Positions 8,020 through 16,155 of a stretch of 44,502 bases of DNA are shown here, one piece after another. A program made the translations under genes and the position numbers. The DNA comes from Clostridia bacterium (GTDB taxonomy: Bacteria; Bacillota; Clostridia; Oscillospirales; CAG-272): contig JAFSYU010000004.1 in NCBI GenBank assembly GCA_017443595.1, forward strand, positions 1-44,502. Reading direction: 5' to 3'. Below the pieces are notes generated by a model. It was not told where the DNA came from and ran no database searches. It saw only the letters and a program-made list of their open reading frames with translations. Positions within the stretch are counted from its first letter, which is position 1, and each line of letters starts with the position of its first letter.

Positions 8020-8304
8020 ATGCCAAACGATGCGATAAACAGTTTATACAAAGCCGTATTGACGCTTGATACGGTCGAAGAGGTCGCCGCGTTTTTTGAC
8101 GATCTCTGCACAATAAGGGAAATACAGGATATGTCCCAGCGTTTTGAGGTTGCTTTGCTTTTGCACGAAGGGAAAAACTACGGTGAAGTTTCCGCCGCGA
8201 CCGGCGCGAGCTCCGCGACTATCAGCCGCGTAAACCGCTGTCTTCATTACGGCAAAAACGGCTACAAAACGGTGATAAAAAAATTGGAAAGTGAAAAGAA
8301 ATGA
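8020..8304 (+). CDS. yerC: YerC/YecD-type TrpR-family transcriptional regulator (HisR-like)
   Basis: This is a 94-residue TrpR-fold DNA-binding protein. It has the family's N-terminal helices ('LDTVEEVAAFFDDLCTIREI') and a helix-turn-helix with 'NYGEVSAATGASSATISRVN', where the recognition helix is ATISRVNRCL. Its length matches the YerC/YecD family of Bacillota. It is the first gene of the histidine operon and overlaps hisZ by four bases (ATGA), so it probably represses its own operon in response to histidine. That role is known by comparative genomics for HisR/YerC and is inference here. The ribosome site is AAAGGAACGGG. Confidence 0.85.
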   Translation: MPNDAINSLYKAVLTLDTVEEVAAFFDDLCTIREIQDMSQRFEVALLLHEGKNYGEVSAATGASSATISRVNRCLHYGKNGYKTVIKKLESEKK

Positions 8305-9362
8305 GCATATCTGAAAAGAATTCAATATCCGGAAAACTAATGTCTCTGTTTGCCGGCTGCGGATATACGCAGTACAAGATGAGCAAATTTGAAGAATACG
8401 AGCTTTACGCGGAAAACAAAGCTTTTCTGCCGTCAAAAAGCATAATCACGTTTACGGATACGGACGGCAGACTTATGGCGCTGAAACCCGACGTCACGCT
8501 GTCTATCGTCAAGAATTTCCGTGACGGAAATACGGAAAAATTATATTATAAAGAAAGCGTATACAGGACGGACAGCAACACGTCCGCGTTTGCGGAAATA
8601 ACGCAGGCGGGAATAGAATATATAGGCGACGTGGATATAGTCGGTTTATCCGAGGTCTTAAGCATTGCGCAGTGCAGTCTTGAGCGTGTATCTGCGCAAA
8701 ACGTGCTTGACGTATCTTCTCTCGGTCTGCTCTCCGCTCTGCTTGACAGGCTCGGCGCGGACGGCGAGACGCGCCTCAGACTGCTCCACTGCGTAGAGCA
8801 CAAAAACGTACACGAGGCGGCTGCGATATGTGACGAGGCACAAGTCTGTACGGAAAACAAAACTCTGCTTTTACAGATCATGACGCTCGATCCCGATCCG
8901 GATAACGCCTGCGCCGTTCTCTGCTCGCTTGACGCGGGAGACGGCTGGGGTAAAGAAGCGGAAAACTTTAAAAAAGTGCTTTCCGCGCTTGATAAAAGCA
9001 AGCTGCGCGTTGATTTCTCCGTATTGAACGATACCAATTATTATAACGGTCTCGTATTCCGCGGATATATAAACGGCGTGCCGTCCGCGGTTTTGTCCGG
9101 CGGTCAGTACGATATGCTTATGAGGCGGCTGAAAAAAACGTCTTCCGCCGTGGGCTTTGCGGTATATCTTGACAGGCTTGACGTATTTTCCGGCAAAGCC
9201 GAGGCTCCGTATTACGATACTCTCGTACTGTACGGCAAAAACACGGATGCAAAAGCGGTTTGTGAAATAATAAGATCCGCCGCGAAATCCGGCATGACCG
9301 TAAAAACGTCAAAAGAGACGCCGGAAAACGTAAAATACGGCAAGCTTGTTGATCTGAGGTAA
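8301..9362 (+). CDS. hisZ: ATP phosphoribosyltransferase regulatory subunit HisZ
   Basis: This 353-residue protein has a class II aminoacyl-tRNA synthetase-like fold without synthetase activity. 'SIITFTDTDGRLMALKPDVT' and 'LYYKESVYRTD' correspond to motif 2, and 'VDFSVLNDTNYYNGLVFRGY' with 'AVLSGGQYDML' to the histidine-binding region. HisZ binds short-form HisG and is needed for its catalytic activity and histidine feedback inhibition. Its pairing with a 218-residue HisG immediately downstream confirms the call. It starts inside the yerC stop codon (ATGA) and ends four bases before hisG. The C-terminal third is short compared with HisRS, as expected because the anticodon-binding domain is missing. 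Confidence 0.9.
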   Translation: MSISEKNSISGKLMSLFAGCGYTQYKMSKFEEYELYAENKAFLPSKSIITFTDTDGRLMALKPDVTLSIVKNFRDGNTEKLYYKESVYRTDSNTSAFAEITQAGIEYIGDVDIVGLSEVLSIAQCSLERVSAQNVLDVSSLGLLSALLDRLGADGETRLRLLHCVEHKNVHEAAAICDEAQVCTENKTLLLQIMTLDPDPDNACAVLCSLDAGDGWGKEAENFKKVLSALDKSKLRVDFSVLNDTNYYNGLVFRGYINGVPSAVLSGGQYDMLMRRLKKTSSAVGFAVYLDRLDVFSGKAEAPYYDTLVLYGKNTDAKAVCEIIRSAAKSGMTVKTSKETPENVKYGKLVDLR

Positions 9363-9366
9363 TAAA

Positions 9367-10023
9367 ATGGACAAGGGATATTTGAATATTGCGCTGCCTA
9401 AAGGCAGGCTTGGTGAAAAAGTATATACTATGCTTGAAAACGCGGGCTTCGGCTGTCCGGGCGTAATGGACAACAGCAGAAAGCTGATATTTGAAAACGA
9501 AGAGACCGGCGTACGGTATTTCTGGGTAAAGCCGTCCGACGTTGCGATATACGTTGAACGCGGAGCCGCGGATTTAGGCGTCTGCGGAAAAGATATTTTA
9601 CTTGAATACGAGCCGGACGTTTACGAGCTTCTCGATCTTGACATAGGAAAATGCCGCATGGCGGTAGCCGCGCCGAAAGGCTACGTGGACGAGCGGGACA
9701 GGACGCTGCGCGTAGCAACGAAATTCGTAAATGTTGCGACGGACCATTACCGCAAAGCCGGACGTCAGGTTGATATAATAAAGTTAAACGGATCAATCGA
9801 GCTTGCGCCGATACTCGGGTTATCGGACACGATAGTCGATATCGTTGAGACCGGCACTACTCTTAAGGAAAACGATCTTGAAGTAATTGAAACGATTGTG
9901 CAGATAAGCGCGCGGCTCATATGCAACAGATCGTCATATAAATTCAATTCTGTCGTTATAAATAAGCTCTGCGGCGCTCTTGCACAGATTAAGGAGATAA
10001 AAAATGATAAAGATCTACGGTAA
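9367..10023 (+). CDS. hisG: ATP phosphoribosyltransferase, short form
   Basis: HisG catalyses the first step of histidine synthesis, joining ATP and PRPP to phosphoribosyl-ATP. The 218-residue length marks the short form that lacks the C-terminal regulatory domain and works as a hetero-octamer with HisZ. Visible features are 'NIALPKGRLGEKVY' at the N-terminus, 'ERGAADLGVCGKDIL' and the PRPP-binding 'DTIVDIVETGTTLKEN' near residue 160. A GAGGT site precedes the ATG. The 3' end overlaps hisD by 20 bases, and the hisD ribosome site AAGGAGAT lies inside hisG, which suggests translational coupling. Confidence 0.95.
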   Translation: MDKGYLNIALPKGRLGEKVYTMLENAGFGCPGVMDNSRKLIFENEETGVRYFWVKPSDVAIYVERGAADLGVCGKDILLEYEPDVYELLDLDIGKCRMAVAAPKGYVDERDRTLRVATKFVNVATDHYRKAGRQVDIIKLNGSIELAPILGLSDTIVDIVETGTTLKENDLEVIETIVQISARLICNRSSYKFNSVVINKLCGALAQIKEIKNDKDLR

Positions 10024-11281
10024 AAATGAGATCAAAAGCGGCGAAGTCTTCATAAGAAACGCTCCGATGACGGACGTTTCCGCTTACGTTACGGGGATAA
10101 TAAACAACGTAAAAACAAAAGGCGACAAAGCGCTTTACAAATACACCGAGGATTTTGACGGCGTAACGCTTTCTTCCTTAGCCGTTACGGAAGAAGAGAT
10201 CAACGAAGCTTACAATGAAACGGAGCCGGAATTTTTAAGGATCCTGCAGAAAGCCGCCGCGAATATTCGCAAATTCCATGAAAAACAGGTAAGGGGCGGA
10301 TATATGATAAGTGACGGAAGCGGCATAGTCATGGGCCAGCGCGTCATCCCCGTAGACCGCGCGGGCATATACGTTCCGGGCGGAACGGCGGCTTATCCTT
10401 CCACCGTACTGATGGACGCTATCCCGGCTAAGATCGCCGGTGTGGGTGAAATAATAATGGTGACTCCGCCTAAAAAGGACGGCAAAATACCGGCTGCCAT
10501 CCTCGCCGCGGCAAAGATCGCCGGAGTTGACAGGATCTTCAAGGTCGGCGGCGCGCAGGCGATAGCGGCTCTGGCGTACGGTACGGAAAGCGTACCGAAG
10601 GTCGACAAGATAGTAGGTCCGGGCAACGCCTACGTAGCCGAGGCAAAACGGCAGGTATACGGTCAGGTCAGCATAGATATGATAGCCGGACCGTCGGAGA
10701 TACTCATAATATCCGACGGCGGCTCAGATCCGCGCGTGCTCGCCGCGGATATGCTCTCACAGGCGGAGCACGACAGATCCGCTTCCGCCGTACTTATCAC
10801 AACGAGTGGGGAGCTTTCTGAAAAAGTTCAGTCCGAGCTTGAAGATCAGCTGTCTAAACTTGAACGCGAGGCAACAGCCCGTATTTCAATAGACAACAAC
10901 GGTAAAATAATAGTTGTTGACAGCTTATCGGAAGCGGTGCGTATATCAAACGAGCTGGCGCCGGAGCATCTTGAGCTTTGCGTTGACGATCCGTTCGCGC
11001 TTTTGCCGCAGATACGCCACGCCGGTTCGGTATTCATGGGCAGATACTGCCCCGAACCGCTGGGCGACTATATGGCGGGACCCAACCACACGCTGCCTAC
11101 GAGCGGAACGGCAAAATTTTCAAGCCCGCTGTCAGTTGACGATTTTGTAAAGACGATGCAGTATTCATATTTCACAAAAGACGCGCTTACCGAATATAAG
11201 GACGACGTAGCGTATTTTGCGAAAAAAGAAGGACTGACCGCACACGCGAAAAGCGCGGTCATAAGAGATGAAATAAAATGA
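10004..11281 (+). CDS. hisD: Histidinol dehydrogenase
   Basis: HisD carries out the last two oxidations, from histidinol through histidinal to histidine, using NAD and a zinc ion. The 425-residue length is normal. Family motifs are 'PGGTAAYPSTVLMDAIPAKI', 'GPGNAYVAEAKRQVYG', 'DMIAGPSEILIISD', 'AEHDRSASA', 'ELAPEHLEL' and 'GPNHTLPTSGTA'; the last three hold the catalytic and zinc-binding histidines and glutamate. It starts within hisG and overlaps hisC by four bases (ATGA). It is central in the operon although its step is last in the pathway, which is common. Confidence 0.95.
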   Translation: MIKIYGKNEIKSGEVFIRNAPMTDVSAYVTGIINNVKTKGDKALYKYTEDFDGVTLSSLAVTEEEINEAYNETEPEFLRILQKAAANIRKFHEKQVRGGYMISDGSGIVMGQRVIPVDRAGIYVPGGTAAYPSTVLMDAIPAKIAGVGEIIMVTPPKKDGKIPAAILAAAKIAGVDRIFKVGGAQAIAALAYGTESVPKVDKIVGPGNAYVAEAKRQVYGQVSIDMIAGPSEILIISDGGSDPRVLAADMLSQAEHDRSASAVLITTSGELSEKVQSELEDQLSKLEREATARISIDNNGKIIVVDSLSEAVRISNELAPEHLELCVDDPFALLPQIRHAGSVFMGRYCPEPLGDYMAGPNHTLPTSGTAKFSSPLSVDDFVKTMQYSYFTKDALTEYKDDVAYFAKKEGLTAHAKSAVIRDEIK

Positions 11282-12339
11282 GTTTTATCAGCGGTAAATA
11301 TAACAGGCTGACGCCGTATACTCCGGGAGAGCAGCCGAAGGACAGAAAATATATAAAACTGAATACCAATGAATCGCCGTATCCGCCGTCAAAGAACGCG
11401 ATAAAAAACGCGTGCGAGGCAGCAAAGGACGTTATGCTCTACTCCGATCCGCAGTGCTTTAAACTGAGGCAGGCGCTTGCAGACCGGTACGGCGTTGACA
11501 AGGACTGCATCATCTGCGGAAACGGCTCGGACGATATACTGAACTTTGCGTTTTCCGCGTTCTGCGACGATAAAACGCCGGCGGTATTTGCGGATATAAC
11601 GTACGGTTTTTATCCGGTTTTCGCCGAATATAACCGCGTACCGTACAGGATAATACCGTTAAACGATGATTTTACGGTCACGCCGTCCGATTATTATAAC
11701 GCAAAAGGTACGGTATTCATAGCAAACCCCAACGCGCCGACGGGTATAGCGTTAAGGCGTGCACAGATAGAAGAAATAATAAAAAGAAATCCGGATAACG
11801 TCGTTGTGACAGACGAAGCGTACGTGGATTTCGGTGCGGAAAGCTGTGTTCCTCTTACTAAAAAATACAAAAATCTGCTTATAACGCAAACGTTTTCAAA
11901 ATCACGCTCGCTCGCGGGCGCCCGTCTCGGCTTCGGAATAGCAGATCCGGCGCTGATAAACGATCTGAACACCGTGCGTTATTCCACAAATCCGTACAAC
12001 GTCAATTCAATGACGCTTGCAGCCGGTATCGGCTCGCTTGAAGATCAGAAATACACGGACGAAAACTGCGAAAAGATAATAAAAACGCGGCAAATAACGG
12101 CCGGATCACTTAAAAAACTCGGCTTTTACGTCACGGATTCATGCGCAAATTTCCTTTTTGCAAAGCATGAAAGCCTTGACGGCGAGTATATATACGAGCA
12201 GTTAAGAGAGCGCGGCGTGCTCGTACGTCATTTCAGCGCACCGCGCATAAAAGACTATAACCGTATAACCGTGGGAAGCAAGGAACAAATGGAGGCGTTA
12301 ATAAGCGCGCTTGAAGAAATTATCGGGAGGCGGATATGA
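11278..12339 (+). CDS. hisC: Histidinol-phosphate aminotransferase
   Basis: This 353-residue class I/II PLP aminotransferase converts imidazole-acetol phosphate and glutamate to histidinol phosphate. Visible motifs are '[12 protein letters not shown]' at the N-terminus, '[10 protein letters not shown]', 'ANPNAPTG', '[10 protein letters not shown]' and '[16 protein letters not shown]', where Lys208 forms the Schiff base with PLP. The C-terminal '[11 protein letters not shown]' closes the fold. Translation is coupled on both sides by ATGA overlaps with hisD and hisB. The histidinol-phosphate phosphatase that must act on its product is not in the window. Confidence 0.93.
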   Translation: MSFISGKYNRLTPYTPGEQPKDRKYIKLNTNESPYPPSKNAIKNACEAAKDVMLYSDPQCFKLRQALADRYGVDKDCIICGNGSDDILNFAFSAFCDDKTPAVFADITYGFYPVFAEYNRVPYRIIPLNDDFTVTPSDYYNAKGTVFIANPNAPTGIALRRAQIEEIIKRNPDNVVVTDEAYVDFGAESCVPLTKKYKNLLITQTFSKSRSLAGARLGFGIADPALINDLNTVRYSTNPYNVNSMTLAAGIGSLEDQKYTDENCEKIIKTRQITAGSLKKLGFYVTDSCANFLFAKHESLDGEYIYEQLRERGVLVRHFSAPRIKDYNRITVGSKEQMEALISALEEIIGRRI

Positions 12340-12923
12340 GAAGCTCTGAGATAAACAGAAAAACGGCTGAAACGGATATAAAGCTGTCGCTTGACCTTGA
12401 CGGCAGCGGAAGATCGGATATCGACACCGGCTGCGGATTTTTGGATCACATGCTGACGCTTTTTGCAAGCCACGGCAGATTTGATCTTGATATAAGCTGC
12501 AAAGGCGACGTAAACGTTGATTATCATCACACAACGGAGGATATAGGCATAGCGCTGGGTCAGGCTTTCAAAGACGCGCTCGGCGATAAAAAAGGCATTT
12601 GCCGCTACGGCTTTATGATACTGCCTATGGACGAGGCTCTGGTTTTATCCGCCGTTGATATATCCGGCAGAGCTTATCTTAACTTCAACGCGGAATTCAA
12701 TACGGAAAAAATAGGTGATTTTGATACGGAGCTTGTAAAAGAATTCTTTTACGGATTCGTACGGTCGTCAAATATGACGCTTCACGTCAAGATGTTTGAG
12801 GGCGAGAATTCGCATCATCTTGCAGAGGCGATATTCAAGGGAACGGCAAGAGCTTTGCGTCAGGCGGTGAGCATTGACGGATCGTTCAAGGACGAGATCC
12901 CCTCAACGAAAGGAACGCTGTAA
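12336..12923 (+). CDS. hisB: Imidazoleglycerol-phosphate dehydratase
   Basis: This is the monofunctional 195-residue dehydratase without the phosphatase domain of enterobacterial HisB. It has the duplicated manganese-binding histidine motifs: '[14 protein letters not shown]' and '[14 protein letters not shown]' in the first half, '[13 protein letters not shown]' in the second, with the C-terminal '[15 protein letters not shown]' typical of the family. Its product is imidazole-acetol phosphate, the HisC substrate. It overlaps hisC by four bases and hisH by one (TAATG). Confidence 0.95.
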   Translation: MRSSEINRKTAETDIKLSLDLDGSGRSDIDTGCGFLDHMLTLFASHGRFDLDISCKGDVNVDYHHTTEDIGIALGQAFKDALGDKKGICRYGFMILPMDEALVLSAVDISGRAYLNFNAEFNTEKIGDFDTELVKEFFYGFVRSSNMTLHVKMFEGENSHHLAEAIFKGTARALRQAVSIDGSFKDEIPSTKGTL

Positions 12924-13531
12924 TGGTCGCGATCATTGATTACGGTGTGGGAAATCTGTTTTCCCTGCTCTGCTCCTTTTCAGCTATAGGCGAAAAGGCA
13001 GTTGCCACGGCTGATCCGGAAATAATAAAAAAAGCCGACAGGATAATATTGCCCGGCGTCGGCGCGTTTTCGGACGCGGCAAGAAAACTGCGCGAGAGCG
13101 GAACGTACGAGCTTATTATTGATGAGGCAAAGAACGGCAAGCCTCTGCTCGGCATTTGTCTCGGGATGCAGCTTTTGTTTGAAAAGAGTTACGAATACGG
13201 CGAGCATCAGGGCCTGGGACTTATTAAAGGCGCTGTAAAACCGATAAGCGGGTTCATACCGAAAGGTTATAAGATACCTCACATAGGCTGGAACGGCCTG
13301 ATATTCAAAAAAGAAACGCCTGTATTCAAGTATATAAATAACGGCGACCACGTTTATTTCGTCCACAGCTACCACGCCTGTGAATGTGATGATGCGACGA
13401 CAGCCGTTACTGAATACGGCGGGTATCTCACCGCTTCCGTACAGTCGGGCAACGTTTTCGGCACTCAGTTCCACCCGGAAAAAAGCGGAGATACGGGCTT
13501 AAAAATATTAAAAGCGTTTACGGAGATATAA
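12923..13531 (+). CDS. hisH: Imidazole glycerol phosphate synthase, glutaminase subunit
   Basis: This 202-residue class I glutamine amidotransferase makes ammonia for HisF. The nucleophile is Cys79 in 'LLGICLGMQLLF'; the histidine and glutamate of the triad lie in 'TQFHPEKSG' near residues 185-187. The N-terminus 'IDYGVGNLFSL' is typical. It is separated from its partner hisF only by hisA, as in many Bacillota. Start and stop overlap or abut its neighbours (one base with hisB, one base before hisA). Confidence 0.95.
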   Translation: MVAIIDYGVGNLFSLLCSFSAIGEKAVATADPEIIKKADRIILPGVGAFSDAARKLRESGTYELIIDEAKNGKPLLGICLGMQLLFEKSYEYGEHQGLGLIKGAVKPISGFIPKGYKIPHIGWNGLIFKKETPVFKYINNGDHVYFVHSYHACECDDATTAVTEYGGYLTASVQSGNVFGTQFHPEKSGDTGLKILKAFTEI

Positions 13532-13532
13532 A

Positions 13533-14246
13533 ATGATATTGTTCCCGGCAATAGACTTATACAACGGCTGTGCGGTAAGACTGCTGCACGGCGACTACGA
13601 CAAGATGACCGTTTATTCAAACGATCCGGCGCAGATCGCGTTTGATTTCAAATCGTGCGGCGCGGAGGCGATACACGTAGTAGACCTGCAGGGCGCGCGC
13701 GACGGTACGACGCCTAACTTTGATACGGTGTTGAAAATAAAAAACGAAAGCGGGCTTTTCTGCGAGATAGGCGGCGGCGTACGCAGTATGCAGGTAATTG
13801 AAAAATATCTTGACGCCGGACTTGACCGCGTTATATTAGGCACTTCCGCTTTGAAAGATACCGATCTGCTCCTTAAAGCGCTTGACAAATACGGCGAAAA
13901 AATAGCGGTAGGCGCGGATATAAAAAACGGCAAAATTGCCGTAAAAGGCTGGCTTGAATCGTCCGATACCGATATATACACGTTCTGCGATAAGATGCAG
14001 TCTTACGGCGTAAAAACGCTTATCTGCACGGATATAAGCACTGACGGTGCGTTAAAGGGCACGAACAGGGCGCTTTATAAAGAGCTAACGGCTAAATACG
14101 GTATGGATATAACGGCGTCCGGCGGCGTATCGACGCTTGAAGATATAAAAGAACTTAAAGCCTGCGGATGTTACGGCGCTATAATAGGCCGCGCCTATTA
14201 CGAAAAGAAAATTGATTTAAGAAAGGCGGCGGAAATATCGGTATGA
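13533..14246 (+). CDS. hisA: ProFAR isomerase
   Basis: HisA is a 237-residue beta/alpha barrel that opens the ring of ProFAR by Amadori rearrangement to PRFAR. The general base Asp is in 'FPAIDLYNG' (residue 8), the second catalytic Asp in 'LICTDISTDGALKGTN', and the phosphate-binding glycines in 'CEIGGGVRS' and 'TASGGVSTLEDIKEL'. These features separate it from HisF, its homologue next door. It overlaps hisF by four bases (ATGA). Confidence 0.94.
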   Translation: MILFPAIDLYNGCAVRLLHGDYDKMTVYSNDPAQIAFDFKSCGAEAIHVVDLQGARDGTTPNFDTVLKIKNESGLFCEIGGGVRSMQVIEKYLDAGLDRVILGTSALKDTDLLLKALDKYGEKIAVGADIKNGKIAVKGWLESSDTDIYTFCDKMQSYGVKTLICTDISTDGALKGTNRALYKELTAKYGMDITASGGVSTLEDIKELKACGCYGAIIGRAYYEKKIDLRKAAEISV

Positions 14247-15001
14247 TAACGAAAAGGATCATCCCCTGCCTTGACGTGCGCGACGGTCAGGTCGTCAAAG
14301 GCGTGAATTTTGAAGGGCTGAAAAACGTGGCTTCCCCGGTAGAGCTTGCAGAGTATTACAGCAAAGCCGGCGCGGACGAGCTTGTGTTTTACGATATAAC
14401 GGCGTCCGCGGAAGGCAGAAGTCTTTTTACGGACGTGCTCAAAGAAACGGCGTCTAAGGTGTTTATCCCGCTGACGGTCGGCGGTGCGATAAACAGCGTG
14501 GCGGACTTTGACAGGGTGCTCAAATGCGGAGCGGATAAAGTTTCCGTAAACTCCGGCGCTATCAGAGATCCGTCTCTTATACCGGAGGCGGCAAAGCTGT
14601 ACGGAGATCAGTGCGTGGTGCTGTCCGTTGACATAAAGCGCGTTGACGGAAAATTCACGGTATTCTCAAAGGGCGGCCGCATCAACACGGGCATGGACGC
14701 GATAGAATGGATAAAACAGGGCATTGCAAACGGCGCCGGCGAGATAGTCGTAAATTCTATAGATACGGACGGCGTCAAAAACGGATTTGATATTGAAATG
14801 CTCTCCGCCGTATGCGACGCGGTGTCAGTTCCCGTCATAGCGTCGGGCGGCGCGGGCGGATACGACGATTTTATAAAGCTGTTCAAAGCTCTGCCTAAGG
14901 CAGACGCGGGACTTGCCGCCTCCGTCTTCCACTTCGGTGAGGTGAACATAAAAGAATTAAAGCAAAAAATGAAGGATAACGGTATAGAGGTAAGGTTATG
15001 A
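14243..15001 (+). CDS. hisF: Imidazole glycerol phosphate synthase, cyclase subunit
   Basis: HisF uses ammonia from HisH to turn PRFAR into imidazoleglycerol phosphate and AICAR, linking the pathway to purine synthesis. The 252-residue barrel has the catalytic Asp in '[15 protein letters not shown]' (residue 11), the second in '[14 protein letters not shown]', and phosphate sites 'LTVGGAINS' and '[12 protein letters not shown]'. It overlaps hisA and hisIE by four bases on each side. Confidence 0.95.
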   Translation: MITKRIIPCLDVRDGQVVKGVNFEGLKNVASPVELAEYYSKAGADELVFYDITASAEGRSLFTDVLKETASKVFIPLTVGGAINSVADFDRVLKCGADKVSVNSGAIRDPSLIPEAAKLYGDQCVVLSVDIKRVDGKFTVFSKGGRINTGMDAIEWIKQGIANGAGEIVVNSIDTDGVKNGFDIEMLSAVCDAVSVPVIASGGAGGYDDFIKLFKALPKADAGLAASVFHFGEVNIKELKQKMKDNGIEVRL

Positions 15002-15660
15002 TCAACATTGACGAACTTAAATTTGACGAAAAAGGGCTTATCCCGGCAATAGTATATAACGCTATCACAAAGCGTATTTTAACTCTTGCCTACATGAACG
15101 AGGAGAGCCTTAAAATATCGCTTGAAAAAAAGCTGACGTGCTTTTACTCGCGGTCAAGGCAGAAGCTGTGGTTAAAGGGCGAAACGAGCGGAAATTATCA
15201 GCACATAGTTTCAATAACAGCCGACTGCGATAAGGATGCGCTTGCGATAGCCGTCATACCGGACGGTCCGGCGTGCCACCTTGGAGGTGAATCCTGTTTT
15301 GAGTATCCCGTATACAAAGCGGATGAAATGACGGAATTTTCATACGACGGCTTGTTTGAGCTTATCAAAGGCAGAAAAACAAATAAAAAAGAGGGCTCTT
15401 ATACAACTTATCTTTTTGAAAAAGGACTTGACAAGATCCTAAAAAAAGTCGGCGAGGAAAGCACGGAGGTAATAATCGCCGCAAAAGATATGGATAAAAA
15501 AGAGACCGTCTATGAAATAGCCGATCTCGCGTATCACGTAATGGTGCTGATGGTGGAAGCGGGGATAACCGTTGACGACATAACAAAGGAGCTCGCCTCC
15601 CGCCACGTTATAGACCATAAGGTCAAGCAGGAGAAAATGGCGTCGGACAAGGGGAATTAA
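14998..15660 (+). CDS. hisIE: Bifunctional phosphoribosyl-AMP cyclohydrolase / phosphoribosyl-ATP pyrophosphatase
   Basis: This 220-residue fusion covers steps two and three of the pathway. The HisI half (residues about 1-110) has '[12 protein letters not shown]'-like '[12 protein letters not shown]', '[18 protein letters not shown]' and 'DCDKDAL' with the zinc/magnesium ligands. The HisE half (about 125-220) is the helical MazG-like domain with '[15 protein letters not shown]' and '[17 protein letters not shown]'. It is the last gene of the operon and is followed by a strong terminator. Confidence 0.94.
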   Translation: MINIDELKFDEKGLIPAIVYNAITKRILTLAYMNEESLKISLEKKLTCFYSRSRQKLWLKGETSGNYQHIVSITADCDKDALAIAVIPDGPACHLGGESCFEYPVYKADEMTEFSYDGLFELIKGRKTNKKEGSYTTYLFEKGLDKILKKVGEESTEVIIAAKDMDKKETVYEIADLAYHVMVLMVEAGITVDDITKELASRHVIDHKVKQEKMASDKGN

Positions 15661-15702
15661 GAATTCGGAATTCAGAGGGCGGCAAATCGACGTCCTGCTT
15701 GC

Positions 15703-15729
15703 ACGGGCGATCATTGATCGCCCGTTTTT
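15703..15729 (+). terminator. Terminator of the histidine operon
   Basis: The perfect stem acgggcgatc/gatcgcccgt is followed by TTTTT, 42 bases beyond the hisIE stop. Its GGGCGA-type stem resembles the hairpins near 2659 and 21142, so the terminator may derive from a dispersed repeat. Confidence 0.88.
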
Positions 15730-15739
15730 AATTAAAAAA

Positions 15740-16150
15740 CGGTGTCGGCTGCGCCGACGAAATATGGGTGGTCACCCACCCCTCACGGGAACCCCCATTG
15801 CTCACTATGTTCGCAACGGGGAACCCCTTTGCTCGCCTTGCGGCGAGAACCCCCCCATACCCCCCTGTCCCCTCCCATCATTCTTAGAATGAAGGGGCAG
15901 CGCGGGGCGTAGGGGTTCCCCAAAAATGAGGAACGAGTTTTTGTGGGTTCCCAGTAGTGGGTTCGCCGACGCGCGCGGCTTACGGGAACCCCCATTGCTC
16001 ACTGTGTTCGCAACGGGGAACCCCTGTTACGCCGCAAAAAAAGCCCCGTTGAGATCAACGGGGGGATGGCGGGGTTTGGGGCGGTAAAGGGGGGCGGGGA
16101 GCCCCAAGAGCGCCGCGTTTCGCGGCGCATATTTTGTCAGCTCTGCTGAC
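15740..16150. repeat. Intergenic mosaic of palindromes with a repeated 44-bp module
   Basis: A 44-bp module starting with acgggaaccccc occurs at 15785-15828 and 15982-16025 with one mismatch. Between and around the copies are GC-rich palindromes: gtcggctgcgccgac, cgccttgcggcg, a cattctaagaatg-type hairpin, ccccgttgag/caacgggg and gcgccgcg/cgcggcgc. A related set, partly inverted, occurs at 21140-21395, and a degenerate one at 44400-44470. I see no gene; the frames on either strand are repeat artefacts. Confidence 0.75.
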
Positions 16151-16155
16151 ACCTT

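Noticed and set aside
15783..16002. Open frames across the intergenic repeats at 15.8-16.0 kb
   Set aside because: They consist of palindromic repeat sequence, have no ribosome site and change with each repeat copy.
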